NCBI GenBank assembly: GCA_033558025.1
Contig: JAUCEF010000009.1
Location: 3,472,001 to 3,536,000, forward strand
Reading direction: 5' to 3'
Source: Phytophthora sp. 'mugwort'
Taxonomy: Eukaryota > Oomycota > Peronosporomycetes > Peronosporales > Peronosporaceae
DNA: 64,000 nucleotides
The notes under the pieces were generated by a model, which saw only the letters and a program-made list of their open reading frames with translations, made no database searches and was not told the origin of the DNA. The translations under genes and the position numbers were made by a program. Below, in pieces: positions 9,266 through 19,832 of this stretch (its first letter is position 1; each line of letters begins with the position of its first letter).

Positions 9266-12200
9266 ATGATCGGATCGTTCTCGCTGAACGCTAACGGCAT
9301 GAACCGGACCTCAAGGAGCTCGCTGCAGTACTTCTCTAAAACCTTTCACATGATCGGTCTTCAGGAGACGTGCATCACTGGGCCCTACAACTACAAGCGC
9401 TTGAAACCGATCTGGAAGCAAACCTCGCGGTTTAATTCCAGCTTTTGGTCGCAAGAACATATGACTACATACAGAGGGCACACTGGTGTGGGCCTACTAC
9501 TCTCGCCGACATGTCCTGTTCAAGATATCCAAGACGTTACCCTCCGTCATGTTAGCTCTGCTGATATGATGGATCGGTACTTCCTACTACGAGGCACTCT
9601 GGACTCGAAAGAAACGTACATTCATGTGGTGTATGCCCCGTCAAAGGCCAGAAGCGGCCAACCTTCTTTAAGCACCTTCCAAGAGACTTCGACAATGATG
9701 CGCTGCACATTGTCATGGGCGACTCCAACACGGTGATGCAAGCCAACTGGACCAAGCCAACCACACCAACCGGAATCCGTCGCGGGGGCGAACCGAGCTG
9801 CTGGACTGGATGCAAGCTATCAATGTTGTGGATGCATGGCGCCTGGAACATCCGACGCTCGTCGAGTTCACCAGCCCCACCTCCAGCTCAAGGTTAGACT
9901 ACGTGATGCTAAGCTCCCAGCTCTTCCACTCGGCCATGCAGGGCATTCTGCACGACTTTCGCAATCGCTCCAATATGGGTGACCACTGCGGCATCGACTT
10001 TCGACTCGGATCTGCTGTCTTTCGGTCGCCTAAGAGACCCCCCTGGCACTGCCCAGAATGGGTCATTCAGCTTCCTGAAGCGCAGCGGTATCTCCAAGTA
10101 TCGATGATTAAGTTGACAGACATTCTCATGCACCAACGGACTCCCGGTACAACCCGGGCTGCCTACTCGATGAGCACAAGCGTCGCGACAACATCTTTCT
10201 GCACGAGTTATTTGAATCCCGGAAGAATGCTCGCCAGCGCGAACTTGAGGAACTGCACCTGGAAATCAATGATCTGCAGCACCGCCAAGCGACGGAGCCT
10301 ACCGATGATCAACGCCGGCGGCTGACTGAAAAGAGGGCACTACTGGAGGTCAAGATGAAGGTGAAAACGTTCTACGCATCGAAGAAGAAGTTTGCCTCCG
10401 ACCTCCATGATTCTGAGCGAGGTACCAAGTACTTCTTCCGACCGCCTCAGATCCTGCACAACACTCCGATTCTTGTCAATTCGCCGGAGGAGTTGGAAGT
10501 CATGTGCCAGGAGTTCAACCAGTTTTGGTCCGGGATCTATCGCTCACCTTCAAGGGAGTTCCATCATGACAAGCCGAAATGGGATCGCATCAAGCTGGCC
10601 CAGATCTTTGAACACACGACCAAGCATCTGACGCCGAAGCAAGCTGCCTATCTTGACAGTCCACTCACAGCAAATGACTTCTACTGGCTATCAAGGATAC
10701 GTCGTCGGGGAAGGCACCAGGACCCGATGGGTTACCCCTGGCCGACTACCTAACTGATGTGCCGCTTTGGAGACGTATCCTGGAGATTGTCTACGCGGCT
10801 TAACTGGAGAAAGGCAGGATGTCCAAGCTCCAGCGTCGTGGCCAAGTCTGCTTGCTACACAAGAAGGGAGACCGAAAAGAGCCTAGGAACTACAGACCCA
10901 TTACCCTCCTCAACGCCGATACGAAGCTGGGGCCCAAGATACTGGCATACCGTCTGGGAACTGTCTTAAAAATAGTCTTCTATTCTCTGACCAGTGCTGC
11001 CGTTCCACCCCTGGAACAGTAAAACCGACAGCATCCGTGAGGCACTACAGCAATTGGGACTAAAGGTTGTTGGGAACAATAACTGGGCCAAACTGCTTGG
11101 TATATACTACGGGCCCAACCTCACAGACGCGGCACGACTACAGCACATATTGGCGGACATGCACATAAGGTGTTCACTGTGGAAGTACCGGGCACGCACT
11201 CTGCGAGGGCAAGTGGTCATCCTACAACAGATGATCCTGCCTGTTCTCTGGTACACGGCCAGTGTCTGCTACATACCTGAAACTGGTTTCCAAGACCAAG
11301 TCCAGGACATGATAGTACGGTTTATGATCCAGTCTTCTACGTCGAACATCGTGCCCCGAGCTTGGTGGACGTTGCCCATGCACATGGGAGGCCTCGGCCT
11401 AACGCCTGTGAAAACGATGATCGAGGGACTCCAACTACACATGCTCTGCAAGCTGGTCATGGCCGTACGCCAGTCACCGGATGATGTACCCTCATGGGCC
11501 ACCCCAGTCATTGCGCTGTTTGGCTCCGTGATGAAACATTGGGGACGCGACTTTGGCATCCTGTACGCGCCGGTCTGGAACAGCCCTCACCATGTGGTGT
11601 CTCGACGGCTAAGACGGTGGAGATCGCTTGGATTGTATTGGCACCATGTTCTCTTCCTTTGGCACACCAAACTTCGCCCCAAAATCACTCGCAACATGAC
11701 CAAGTTCGACAAGTTGACAATGCCGCTGCTGGACAATGTGGATATCACGACTGCAACCAAGACACCCAAGACCCTGCGAGCCGCAAGTCTGGGCATTGTC
11801 CAAGACCTTATTCGCTTAAAGATTTATCGGATATCTGACTTGTTTGAGCTTAGTGGATACCCGCCTCAAGCCGCCAAGCTATCCCAAGTCATCCGTGAGC
11901 ATGACCAGCCTGGGCGTGCTAACCGCGTGAGCTTCTGCGGGTCTTTCTTAACTAAGATTGACTCGCTGTTACGACCGTTGGCCAACATGCCCATTGGACC
12001 CCACCCCAAGCCACGCTACGGCTGCGCATTCCATACTTGGAGCTTCAGTGGCTATGAAGCCGCTGATCTCACGGTGTCGCTAATAGGCAAGCTCCTGGTT
12101 CAGTACAAGGTACCCGGTCTGCCAACGACTGCAGTAGGCCTTGAACAAGTGCCTCCCGCAGATGCATGGGGCAGGGACCTAAAGATGAACAAGCACGTAC

Positions 12201-12660
12201 TACCAGTGGACCGCGGACTTACAGTACAGACTTCAGCACAACGCACTTTGGGTGGGCTTTAGTTTGCAGCACGTGCAAGGCCCTACGACTCGCTTCCATC
12301 ATGGTACGGAGTCATTGAAACCATCTCCCATCTTTTTTGGTATTGTGACTTTGCGACAGCATTATGGGCGGAATGGCTTGAGGTGTTCCAGCAGTTTTGA
12401 GTCTCCCATTGAGTGGGCGACTGTGGTCTACTTCGCGGACATCATGCCTACGCCCGAGCCAAAAAGGACTTCGATTACGGCCTCTTTGCGCTCTTCCACA
12501 TGTGAGAGTTGTGGTACTTCGCTGCCTATGGACGCACCGCAATGACATCCGCATCAACGAGTATGAACCAAGTCTCATCGGCGTCAAGGCTCGGGTGCAC
12601 GCCCTGATTAACCTTCATGTTGTTGCCTTATGGCAGACAACCCAGGCGCAATCAATAAGA
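9266..12660 (+). mobile_element. degenerate LINE (non-LTR retrotransposon) inside the chromovirus
   Basis: ATG 9266 opens an endonuclease/exonuclease/phosphatase domain (GSFSLNANGMN, then MIGLQETCI), continuing in other frames to SSRLDYVMLSSQL and GDHCGIDFRL near 9890-10010. RT begins with a GKAPGPDG-like stretch near 10715 and RNYRPITLLNADTKLGPKIL at about 10886-10945. The sequence then jumps near 10980-11020 directly to the thumb (WKYRARTLRGQVVILQQMI; MHMGGLGL). The catalytic palm with the (F/Y)ADD box is absent. A zf-RVT-like end (FWYCDFATALWAEWL) sits near 12330-12390. The longest intact frame, 10994-12262, is the RT thumb and C-terminal region. The element could not copy itself. Exact ends and target duplication were not found. 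Confidence 0.78.
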
Positions 12661-12722
12661 TAGTCCTCGCAGGTGAGTAGGCAACTACATTGTGTCGGTA
12701 CCCTTCGACGCCAATGGCCCAA

Positions 12723-12917
12723 GCGACCACGAGGCGGAACCCCGTCAGTGGGACTCCTTGCTCGCGGGCATGTTGAACCACGACAGGGAAGAGACGTCCG
12801 GAGCGACCTTCCCGACTGCAGATCCAAGCGATCGCGGGGTGGGAACCCGTCAGCGGGACTCCTTTCCCGCGGCCACGTTGAACCGCAGCCGGGAAGAGAC
12901 GCATGTGGCCCGAAGGT
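12723..12917. repeat. two-copy ~105-bp tandem repeat
   Basis: Copies start at 12723 and 12828 and share ACCCGTCAG(C/T)GGGACTCCTT and GGGAAGAGACG segments with about 80% identity by eye. The block follows the LINE 3' region and may be its tail or a separate repeat. Confidence 0.55.
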
Positions 12918-13230
12918 AAGGCCACAAGCTCAAGGCTTCATCCTGATGTCTTACAATCCGCCGCCGGCGTGCTCGGTCATTAGTGGTTTCAGTCTCCACC
13001 ACTTTCACGCCCATGCGCCAAGTTCTCGGTTCCATTTGCCGATCGCTTAGCGGGCATTGCCTTATGTCTGCTGTACCCGAAGGTGGTGTGGATTTTTGAA
13101 TCCAGGCGGGGCTCCACGTTGGCGGGCAGGCGGGTGAAAAACGCGACACGCTACAGACGCTTACGTTTGTTATGACATGCACGACATCACTGGACTAGTC
13201 TTTGGATCGATGTCTAGAGTGGCGCCATAC

Positions 13231-13440
13231 TCCCGAACCGCGCGTACTACCAGGCCTACAAGCCCATGAGACGACGACTGGGAGGCTTTGCCCCTCTAAA
13301 CCACAACCCGCATCTCTCCTACTGAAGTGCCTGGTCAAACAGTCTCAAGAACTACCGGGTCTAACCGTGCTTCCAGACCTACAGCCTATGAGACGGCGCC
13401 CAGTAGCCCCCAAGACCACTCACTAGTCCAGTCACAAGCC
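13231..13440. repeat. two-copy ~127-bp tandem repeat
   Basis: The segment with CCAGGCCTACAAGCCCATGAGACG at about 13250 recurs, diverged, with CCAGACCTACAG near 13373. Both copies are followed by GC-rich runs containing CCAGT or GGGAGGC. It lies just 3' of the tRNA-like head on the minus strand and may be the body of the same SINE-like element. Confidence 0.45.
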
Positions 13441-13490
13441 CAGATATCCCAACCTTCGCGGCCATGCCCCAACCATCGTCCGAAAGGTTC

Positions 13491-13566
13491 TGGTCGGCCC
13501 AGGGATCGAACCCGGGCCGCTTCCGTCCGACACTGGATGCTTAACCTGAGCTATCTGAGCTCACTA
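13491..13566 (-). repeat. tRNA-derived SINE head (pseudo-tRNA)
   Basis: On the minus strand an A-box-like TAGCTCAGGTTAAG (13540-13553) and a B box GGTTCGATCCC (13502-13512) are spaced as in a tRNA internal promoter. A T-arm can fold (CCGGG, loop TTCGATC, CCTGG). The acceptor halves do not pair: the 3' half GCCGACC has no GGTCGGC partner, so I call a SINE head rather than a functional tRNA. RNA polymerase III could in principle initiate here. The SINE body would extend toward lower coordinates. Confidence 0.6.
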
Positions 13567-13869
13567 GAAGTAGGTGGCTCACCACCCACCACCTGGTTCA
13601 TCGGGTTATACTTGCTTTTTGTATAGACCCCATCGGAAAGGTCCTGCAAATGTCCAACTCGGCCCCGAGACGTCCTGGGACGTCCAGCAGTTTCCTCCTG
13701 GACACTAAAATGGGTCTTCCAGGGTACCCATTTTCGAGAAAATAGACCCTTTTTGACCCAAATTGGATATTTCGTACCCAAGATTTGGGTCCATATGACC
13801 CAAATCGATCCTAAATAGCCAAGTAGGGTAGCTAACTAGGTTGCTTACTAGCCTTAAAGTGTAATGTAT
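13567..13869. other. unassigned block with nested short inverted repeats
   Basis: No coding signal. Inverted repeats include AAAATGGGT...ACCCATTTT (about 13706-13734) and GACCCAAAT...ATTTGGGTC (about 13757-13789). GACCCAAAT also recurs directly at about 13797. It separates the SINE-like block from chromovirus RNase H coding. Confidence 0.4.
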
Positions 13870-15060
13870 TTTTGTTAATTCCCCGACGATTGGATCATTT
13901 GCTCCTGCGTATACTACGTGTTGGTTACAGAAGTCATCACAATCCTGAGCAGCGTAAGTAACATCGGGTAATGGAGCTGGTTTAGCTTCGAGCTCGTCCG
14001 AAACTGCCTCGGAGGTCGCGATAACGCGTCGGCGGCAAAATTAGCTTTACGACGCACGTGATGTAATGTAAACGTAAAGTTGGAGAAGTGCGTTAAGAAG
14101 CGAGCCATTTTTGGCGATACGCGAGGATGATGCAACATCCATGAACCTGCCGAACTATCCGTGTACACATCAACGGACGTCCATGTAAGTAATGTCTCCA
14201 CTTTTCCGTTGCTGTTTTAATAACTAATAGCTATTTTTTATGCGTTGGCCATCCACATTCATGCTCATCTAACTTCCTTTCGAAAATAATGCAATAGGAT
14301 GGTCGACACCATCATAGTTCTGGGACAGAACTCCACCCACGCAGTATTCGAATGCATTGGTAGACACGATAAATGGTCGTGTGAAATCCGGCAACTTCAA
14401 CGTTGGCGCGTGTTGTAGTGCGAGTTTGAGCGCGAGGGGGAAAGCCTTTTTGTGCTCATCTTCCCAGGCCCACGGTGTCGGTGCTTGAGTCAGCGCTCTT
14501 AGAGGAAGTGCAATCTTTGCGAAATCACAGTTAACCCTGCGATAGTATCCTGCTAGCCCAAGAAAGCTTAATAGCGCTTTCCTTGATGTAGAGGCGGGAT
14601 ATTTAGCGGTTGCCTTCGTCTTGCGAGGATCTAACTTTAATATATTATTCGACATTACGTGACCCAGAAACGCTACTTCCGAATGTAAATGAACACTTGG
14701 GCAGGCGACCATATAGCTTTTCTCGACGCAATACTTCACAAACCTTGCGTAGATGCTTTACTTGCTCCGTCATACTGCTGAAAAAGATGCAGATATCATC
14801 CATACACGACGACAAAGTCAAACTTCTCGAAAGAGTAAGCATGAGTTGTGGCCATGTTTCTGCCATTCCAGCCATACCCGTAGGTGCAACACACCATTGA
14901 AAGGTTTCCTTGTGCGTTCGAAACGCAATATATGGTCCACTCGACTTGACCACCAACATTTGGTGATATCCTTGTGCAAGATCAATCAGGGTAAATACTT
15001 CATACCCAACCATACGATTAAAGAGTTCCTCAGTTACAGTTAAATAAATTTTGATTATGA
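13870..15060 (-). pseudogene. RT palm/thumb and RNase H of the chromovirus
   Basis: Reading high to low: EELFNRMVGYEVFTLIDLAQGYHQM at about 14960-15035, then RT palm with CMDDICIFF (the xxDD catalytic box) near 14795. VAFLGHVMSNN and LLSFLGLAGYYRRV lie at 14540-14700, and RNase H pieces at 14280-14400 (FIVSTNAFEYCVGGVLSQ) and 13990-14130 (HHVRRKANFAADALSRPP). It is one continuous gypsy RT-RNase H module. The first RT part lies beyond the nested element at 16545-17049. Frame breaks occur near 14210-14270 and 14700-14740. The TLIDL Asp and the DD pair are retained. Confidence 0.82.
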
Positions 15061-15064
15061 TACT

Positions 15065-16539
15065 TGTGGTGTAGCGGGATCGGTCAAAATATGATTAAGA
15101 CCCGATCCGCTTACCAACCGCGCCCAGACACCGACTAACGGAGGGGGTCCCCGGTGATCCGTGATCAGCTGAACTTGGTCTCACCTTGTGTACCCGTCGG
15201 TGGGCTGAATCTGCTCTCTTGGGACTCCGAAGGATGCAGCGATGTAAAGTCTTGAACGTCCTGGTGGGACGCGGGAGCGTGGAGCAGCGCGGAAGTCTTC
15301 GCCCTGCTGCCGTTATTGGTTCCGATCTGAGGTAGTCGACCTTCGATCGGGGGCCTGGCGTTGACCCGAGGCCGAGGTTGCCGTGTGGCGTTGTTCCTTT
15401 CCTTGAGTTGCTTGCCGCTTCCTTTAGCAGGATCTTGCGAGTTGAGAGCCGAAGCAATCGTCGGCCAAGCACTGAATGCCGATCGATCGAGGTATGCGCT
15501 TGAGCAAAAGTTCGCTAGCATGGGGGAGGGTCGGCCAATATCCGATCCGATCCTCTCGTCGCGACGCTTGATCTGCTACCTTGGGTTAGTTGATACTTGG
15601 GAGGGCCAATCTAGATCCCTTCCAGCGGCACTTTAAAACGCCTAAGTCGTCCAATGCAAATTCGAGTCAGATTCTTGTTTATCCTTTTCTGGTCCCATTT
15701 TCCCATCCTGAACCCTATCTCGTACCACCTGGATCTCCTGAATCTTGCCCTTCTTCAACCACTCAACACGTACCGTCTTCACGCTTGCACATCCCCAAGG
15801 ATGATTGCTGATCGAATCCCGATCTGCCAGATCGTGGATGTCCGAACGCGTATGTCGATCTGCCAACACGATCGGCCGATCTGCCAGATCGCGTATGTCC
15901 GAACATGTATGTCGATCTGACAGATCGAGGATGTCGGAACCTGTATGCCGATCAGCGAATACCGATCGACCCGATCCGCTCGATCTCGACCGCAAGATCG
16001 ATCCGATCTGCCCGATCTCGGACGGCGGGGCGTAGGCCGACGTGTGGACACCGGATCAACCCGATCCTCCGAACTTTGAACACCAGATCGGCCCGGTCTC
16101 GACCGCAAGATCGATCCGATCTGCCCGATCACGGACGGCGAAGTGTAGGCCGATCTGTGGTCGCCGGATCATTCGGATCTGCCAACCCGCGGACCCCAGA
16201 TCCGCACGATCGGGGTCCGACCGAGGTCAAACGGGATTAGATCCAGTATGATCGATTCCGTCACCGCTCGCCAGTCCTGATCTCTTACATCCCCCTCGAT
16301 CCGCGATCGGTCGGGTGATCACAGTATAACAGATCTGTGTTGGGTGGTTGCTCGGCCCTGGTTTCCTTCCTCGTCATCGAAGCATCCCTTGCAACCCAGA
16401 TTAAGTCGAACGTCGCCCCGCCTTTACCTCGTGTCTCGATCCGGCTCGATCGCCCCTTCTTTTCACAGCTGGTTTCGCCTTTCCCACCGATCTGGCCATT
16501 CCTTAGGGATCTGATATTCTTGGTTGACGCTTCTCCACA
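15065..16539. mobile_element. 1,475-bp solo-LTR-like insertion inside the chromovirus RT
   Basis: The block starts TGTGG and ends CCACA (5-bp inverted ends, TG..CA). It is flanked by a 4-bp duplication TACT (15061-15064 and 16540-16543). It splits the RT precisely between WVIGYRYISHLS (minus strand, above 16540) and LTVTEELFNRMVG (below 15060). It has no transposase or polyprotein, which fits a solo LTR of a large LTR family. A diverged relative lies at about 58200-59075. Its distal third is an unusual GATC-rich array. An alternative is a non-autonomous TRIM-like element. Confidence 0.7.
15800..16260. repeat. GATC-rich degenerate repeat array within the nested LTR
   Basis: I count about 31 GATC tetramers in roughly 460 bp. 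Dyads such as GATCTGCCAGATC and GATCTGACAGATC recur. One ~113-bp unit containing CTCGACCGCAAGATCGATCC appears twice (about 15984 and 16097), and GGATGTC(C/G)GAAC recurs three times between 15836 and 15940. It may be a regulatory or methylation-prone array; its function is unknown. Confidence 0.65.
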
Positions 16540-16544
16540 TACTT

Positions 16545-17070
16545 AAATGACTAATGTATCGGTAGCCAATTACCCAGCGTAACGGAATTTTCGCGTTTCC
16601 GCTACGAAGCCACCTAGCTCTGCGAGGAAACATCCTTGTCACCGGATCTTTTTTTAGAATGGCGAAGATGTTCGACACTCAGGGTGAGTTTGACAATTCG
16701 ACTCACCCTTTATGCAAGTTCTCCTCCTCAAATTTTCGAGTGTATCTTGCTCCGTTTTTGACAAGCGAAATGAAGGTCTCGAGCTTGGTTTAGCGCTTTC
16801 TTTCAGCTCTAACTCGAAGTTAACCTCTCGCGACGGCGGGAGGTTATCAGGTAACTTATCCGGGGACACATCCATAAATTCATCAAGAACAACCTTGCGG
16901 ATAGGTTCATGAATGGATTTCAATCCCTCGCTCTCAGTGATCTTAACACGAAAGACTTGCAGATAGTCTGATAGTCTCCTTGTTTCTTGTGATGGGTGAA
17001 TATGGATCCATCGACTTCCACGAAGTGAAAATTCTCCGGAATTTGTCATCTCCTGTCTGCCAATTCACTA
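16545..17070 (-). pseudogene. N-terminal part of the chromovirus RT
   Basis: The minus-strand frame reads VVLDEFMDVSPDKLPDNLPP, then REVNFELELKESAKPSSRPSFRLSKTEQD, the usual gypsy entry into RT. It is followed after a break near 16670 by SNIFAILKKDPVTRMFPRRA and RWVIGYRYISHL. The module continues below 15060 once the nested element is removed. Near 16700 the frame shifts and the linking sequence is damaged. Confidence 0.75.
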
Positions 17071-18960
17071 TCGGATTGTACTGGACGAACCAGGGCTTAC
17101 CAAAGATCACCTCGTGCGATTCTGGTAACTGTCATCTACAAGCTTCATGGACGGAAATACGTTGCCCTCCATTTTAACCACAGCATGTTTACTGCTGGAC
17201 TTCCTGTCTAGCATGGTTCCATCGAACCGTGTTGCTTGTAACTTCCGCGAAGCCAGCACAGCGGTTGCGATACCGGGCTTGATCATGTTCCTACTGGCAC
17301 CAGTATCCAGTAGAATTCAGACTTCCTTTCCGTTGATTCTTCCCTTCCAGACGAACAGGTTCGAGCTTGTACTAAGCTGCGCTGCATTAGCCTTTTGGTT
17401 ATCTGACGTTCTTGTTGGTTGCGATCCATGCAATACCAAATGCTCTTCTGAATGTGATTCGCACATATCAGGTACTTTCACTGGTAGCGATTCGCGCATA
17501 ATAGTTTCTTCTGCCATGGCAGGTGTAGTTTCCTCAGCTTCAGTACTTACGGGCTGTATGGTATTTTCTTGCGTCACCATTTGCTCTTCGATGTTCGCTA
17601 CACTCATGGTCAATTGCTCCATGACAACCGTTTCCGTGATGTCATCAGGATTGTCATCATTATGATTTGCCATGTTCATCCTTGCCTGCCCGCGACCACG
17701 TCGTTGATTCGAGTGGTTATACCTCGGTGGTTGTCTTCTGGCTTTCTGCTGCGATCGAATAGGACATTGGTTAGCCCTTTGAGCAACGCTTCCACACCTG
17801 AAACACAGGTTACGGCGTATGCACTCATCTCGTGATGGTACATGCACGCTATCAATTTTCATTGGCTCCGCTACGTCACCATCGTTCGTGTGTTTTCGTT
17901 CGTACGATCGGTACTTACGATACTCTTTGTTTCCATCCGAACGCCCATGGTGGGGGAGATCGATCATAGTCTAACGCTGTTGTTATAGCTTTCGCAAGCG
18001 TCTCTTAGCGTCAGTACTGAACCTCTTCACGTACACTGGACGATAGTCCACGCAAACTGATTTTGTCCAGTTCCTCCATCTTTGTGACTTACGCCACTAA
18101 GTAGCGAAACTTGCTGACATAGTCAGGCAAGTCCTTGCAACTGCGCTCTTTCAGGTCGTTCATCTGTCTCGCAGACGCTCCTGTAGGTCCTTGGGTACGA
18201 ACTCGGCTTCCAACTTCATAAAGAAGTCGTTGACACTCGCAAAAGTGTCCATTTCAGCCATGTACAAGTGGCAGCACCATGCTTCAGCGTTCCGGTAATC
18301 ACGGCCAGCATCCTTTTCTTCAGGGCTGCCTCCTTGTATGCGATACTCTTAGCTTGAAAGTACTGGTCGATCTGCTGCTTGTATAAAGTGTGCGTGAGAG
18401 TCTCAATGAGCTCGGTCTATTTTTGGATCGAAGCGATCATACTCTGCATAAGATGTGCAGGATCCGCCATATTTGATACTTTCGGCTTGATTACTTTACG
18501 AAAACCTTGAAGAGGAACGGGAGATAAAACGGGAGCTTGTTATAAGGAATAGATATGCTACTCCTAGGTGCCAGACGACTAGTTTTTGTCAGTTCTGGCC
18601 TTCTTGGATGCCTTCGGCGAGGTCTATCCACCTTCAAAGGCTTGGCGAACGCGCTTAGCACGTTTACACGTCGAGGCGCTCCACTTGGAATACGGAGTTC
18701 CTTCGCGCACCTCGATTTCTCGCAGCACACACTGAATTCCAGTCGAGACGAGGTGGTTGGCGCGATAAAGGTTTAGTCTGTGCGTTGATTAGCACACTCA
18801 CAATGCGACATTTCTCTGCGCCACGTTCACAGCCGTGTGATTTGACGAGCTTGACCAAAGCCTTTAGTATACGATCAGACTTGGCTATCGACTTGTAGAG
18901 ATCCGTGCGCGCTTTCTTTGTAGCGCTCGGATCGTCGACAGACAAACGCTAGAACTCGCC
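17071..18960 (-). pseudogene. gag and protease of the chromovirus
   Basis: An ORF at 17317-17967 carries a zinc-knuckle-like CFRCGSVAQRANQC; the usual His is Arg. This is followed by a Thr/Glu-rich linker and NLFVWKGRINGKEV. After a TGA stop the frame continues with ILLDTGASRNMIKPG, the retropepsin active site (about 17275-17320). Upstream gag sequence with MADPAHLMQSMIASIQK starts near 18471 and has several stops. A further stretch (MSVDDPSATKKARTD, 18664-18945) may be leader or N-terminal gag. Confidence 0.68.
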
Positions 18961-19390
18961 AAGTAACAGAACCTCCTTGTCCTTCTGATGGACAACAGAC
19001 TGTTTTGCTCGAGTCGTAAACTAGCCCAAGCGGACCAGAACAACGAGACTGTTAGAGAGTGCTGGGCAAAGGTTGCCAAGCTCCACCCAACTTACCGGCT
19101 AGCCAAGAATTACACCTGCCCCGTTTGTAAACCAAGTTTGTATTTAGGAACTTAGTTTACAAATGGAGAGGTTCAAGATCAGCAATTCCAATTATAGCCA
19201 ATGCAAGTAACCGGGGCAGAGTACCCGCAGGCACTACCAACTGCCCTCCGGTCGAATTTGCACCAATCAGCGAACGCTGGGAAAAAATACAGTTATGCCC
19301 ACACGCAGTGTGCAGTTGGGTGTCCAATCAAGGAACAACTACTTACGGCCACAGCACTTTCGGGACGGCAGCGACGATAGCGATAGCCGC

Positions 19391-19409
19391 GGATCCCCCT
19401 GCCACCAGA
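19391..19409 (-). other. primer binding site of the chromovirus
   Basis: On the minus strand, immediately after the LTR end, the sequence reads TCTGGTGGCAGGGGGATCC. It resembles the TGGTAGCAGAG-type site complementary to the 3' end of initiator tRNA-Met used by many chromoviruses. The match is imperfect. Confidence 0.5.
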
Positions 19410-19832
19410 AGTCGGGGCGGCTTTGCACTTTGCAGAGCGGCGGAGGAAGCAGGTAGGCTTGGACTTGTGGGGAACGACGCACGTTTTGGAATTATTATAT
19501 TTGTTTGTTTGTTTTTCTTTTGCTAGCTACGACATGCATGCGCTCATGGAAGCACCTCGTGCTCTCCATGTGTTCCCTTACTGGGTAAGCTTCTTTTTTC
19601 TTTTGTGTATGCTTAACCTAAATGTAAGCTACGTTTCCTTTTTCCAAAATCTGTTCTCTGCAGGTACGCATCAGGTACATACCTTCGACGGCTGCCTGCC
19701 ATGCACGTCCTGGCCGTCCAAGGCAGCTCGCGCATGGTCGCTTGCTACATAGGCCGCTGGCGTGCTCGGTCAGCACGCCCGTGAGGGTGATGGCCTAGGC
19801 GTGCTGACCGGCATGCCGTGCTGGGCCTGACG
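19410..19832 (-). repeat. 5' LTR of the chromovirus
   Basis: A 423-bp repeat of 7211-7628. The terminal TG..CA is damaged (AGTCGG at the start, CTGACG at the end on the plus strand), and one extra GTTT is present near 19505. Confidence 0.85.

Larger units (their letters stand above)
7211..19832 (-). mobile_element. minus-strand chromodomain-containing Ty3/gypsy element (chromovirus) with nested insertions
   Basis: Two near-identical ~420-bp LTRs bound 12.6 kb. On the minus strand the order is 5' LTR (19410-19832), primer binding site, gag with zinc knuckle, protease, RT, RNase H, integrase, chromodomain, polypurine tract, 3' LTR (7211-7628). Flanks GAAGAG (7205-7210) and GAATAG (about 19832-19837) are a plausible target duplication with one mismatch. 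LTR mismatch is only about 5% by eye, so this copy is younger than its neighbour at 1260. Host coding is interrupted by a LINE, repeat blocks including a tRNA-like SINE head, and a 1,475-bp solo-LTR-like element. Stops and frameshifts occur throughout. Confidence 0.88.

Noticed and set aside
13491..13566. Functional tRNA gene
   Set aside because: A and B boxes are present, but the acceptor halves do not pair and the anticodon stem is weak; SINE head preferred.
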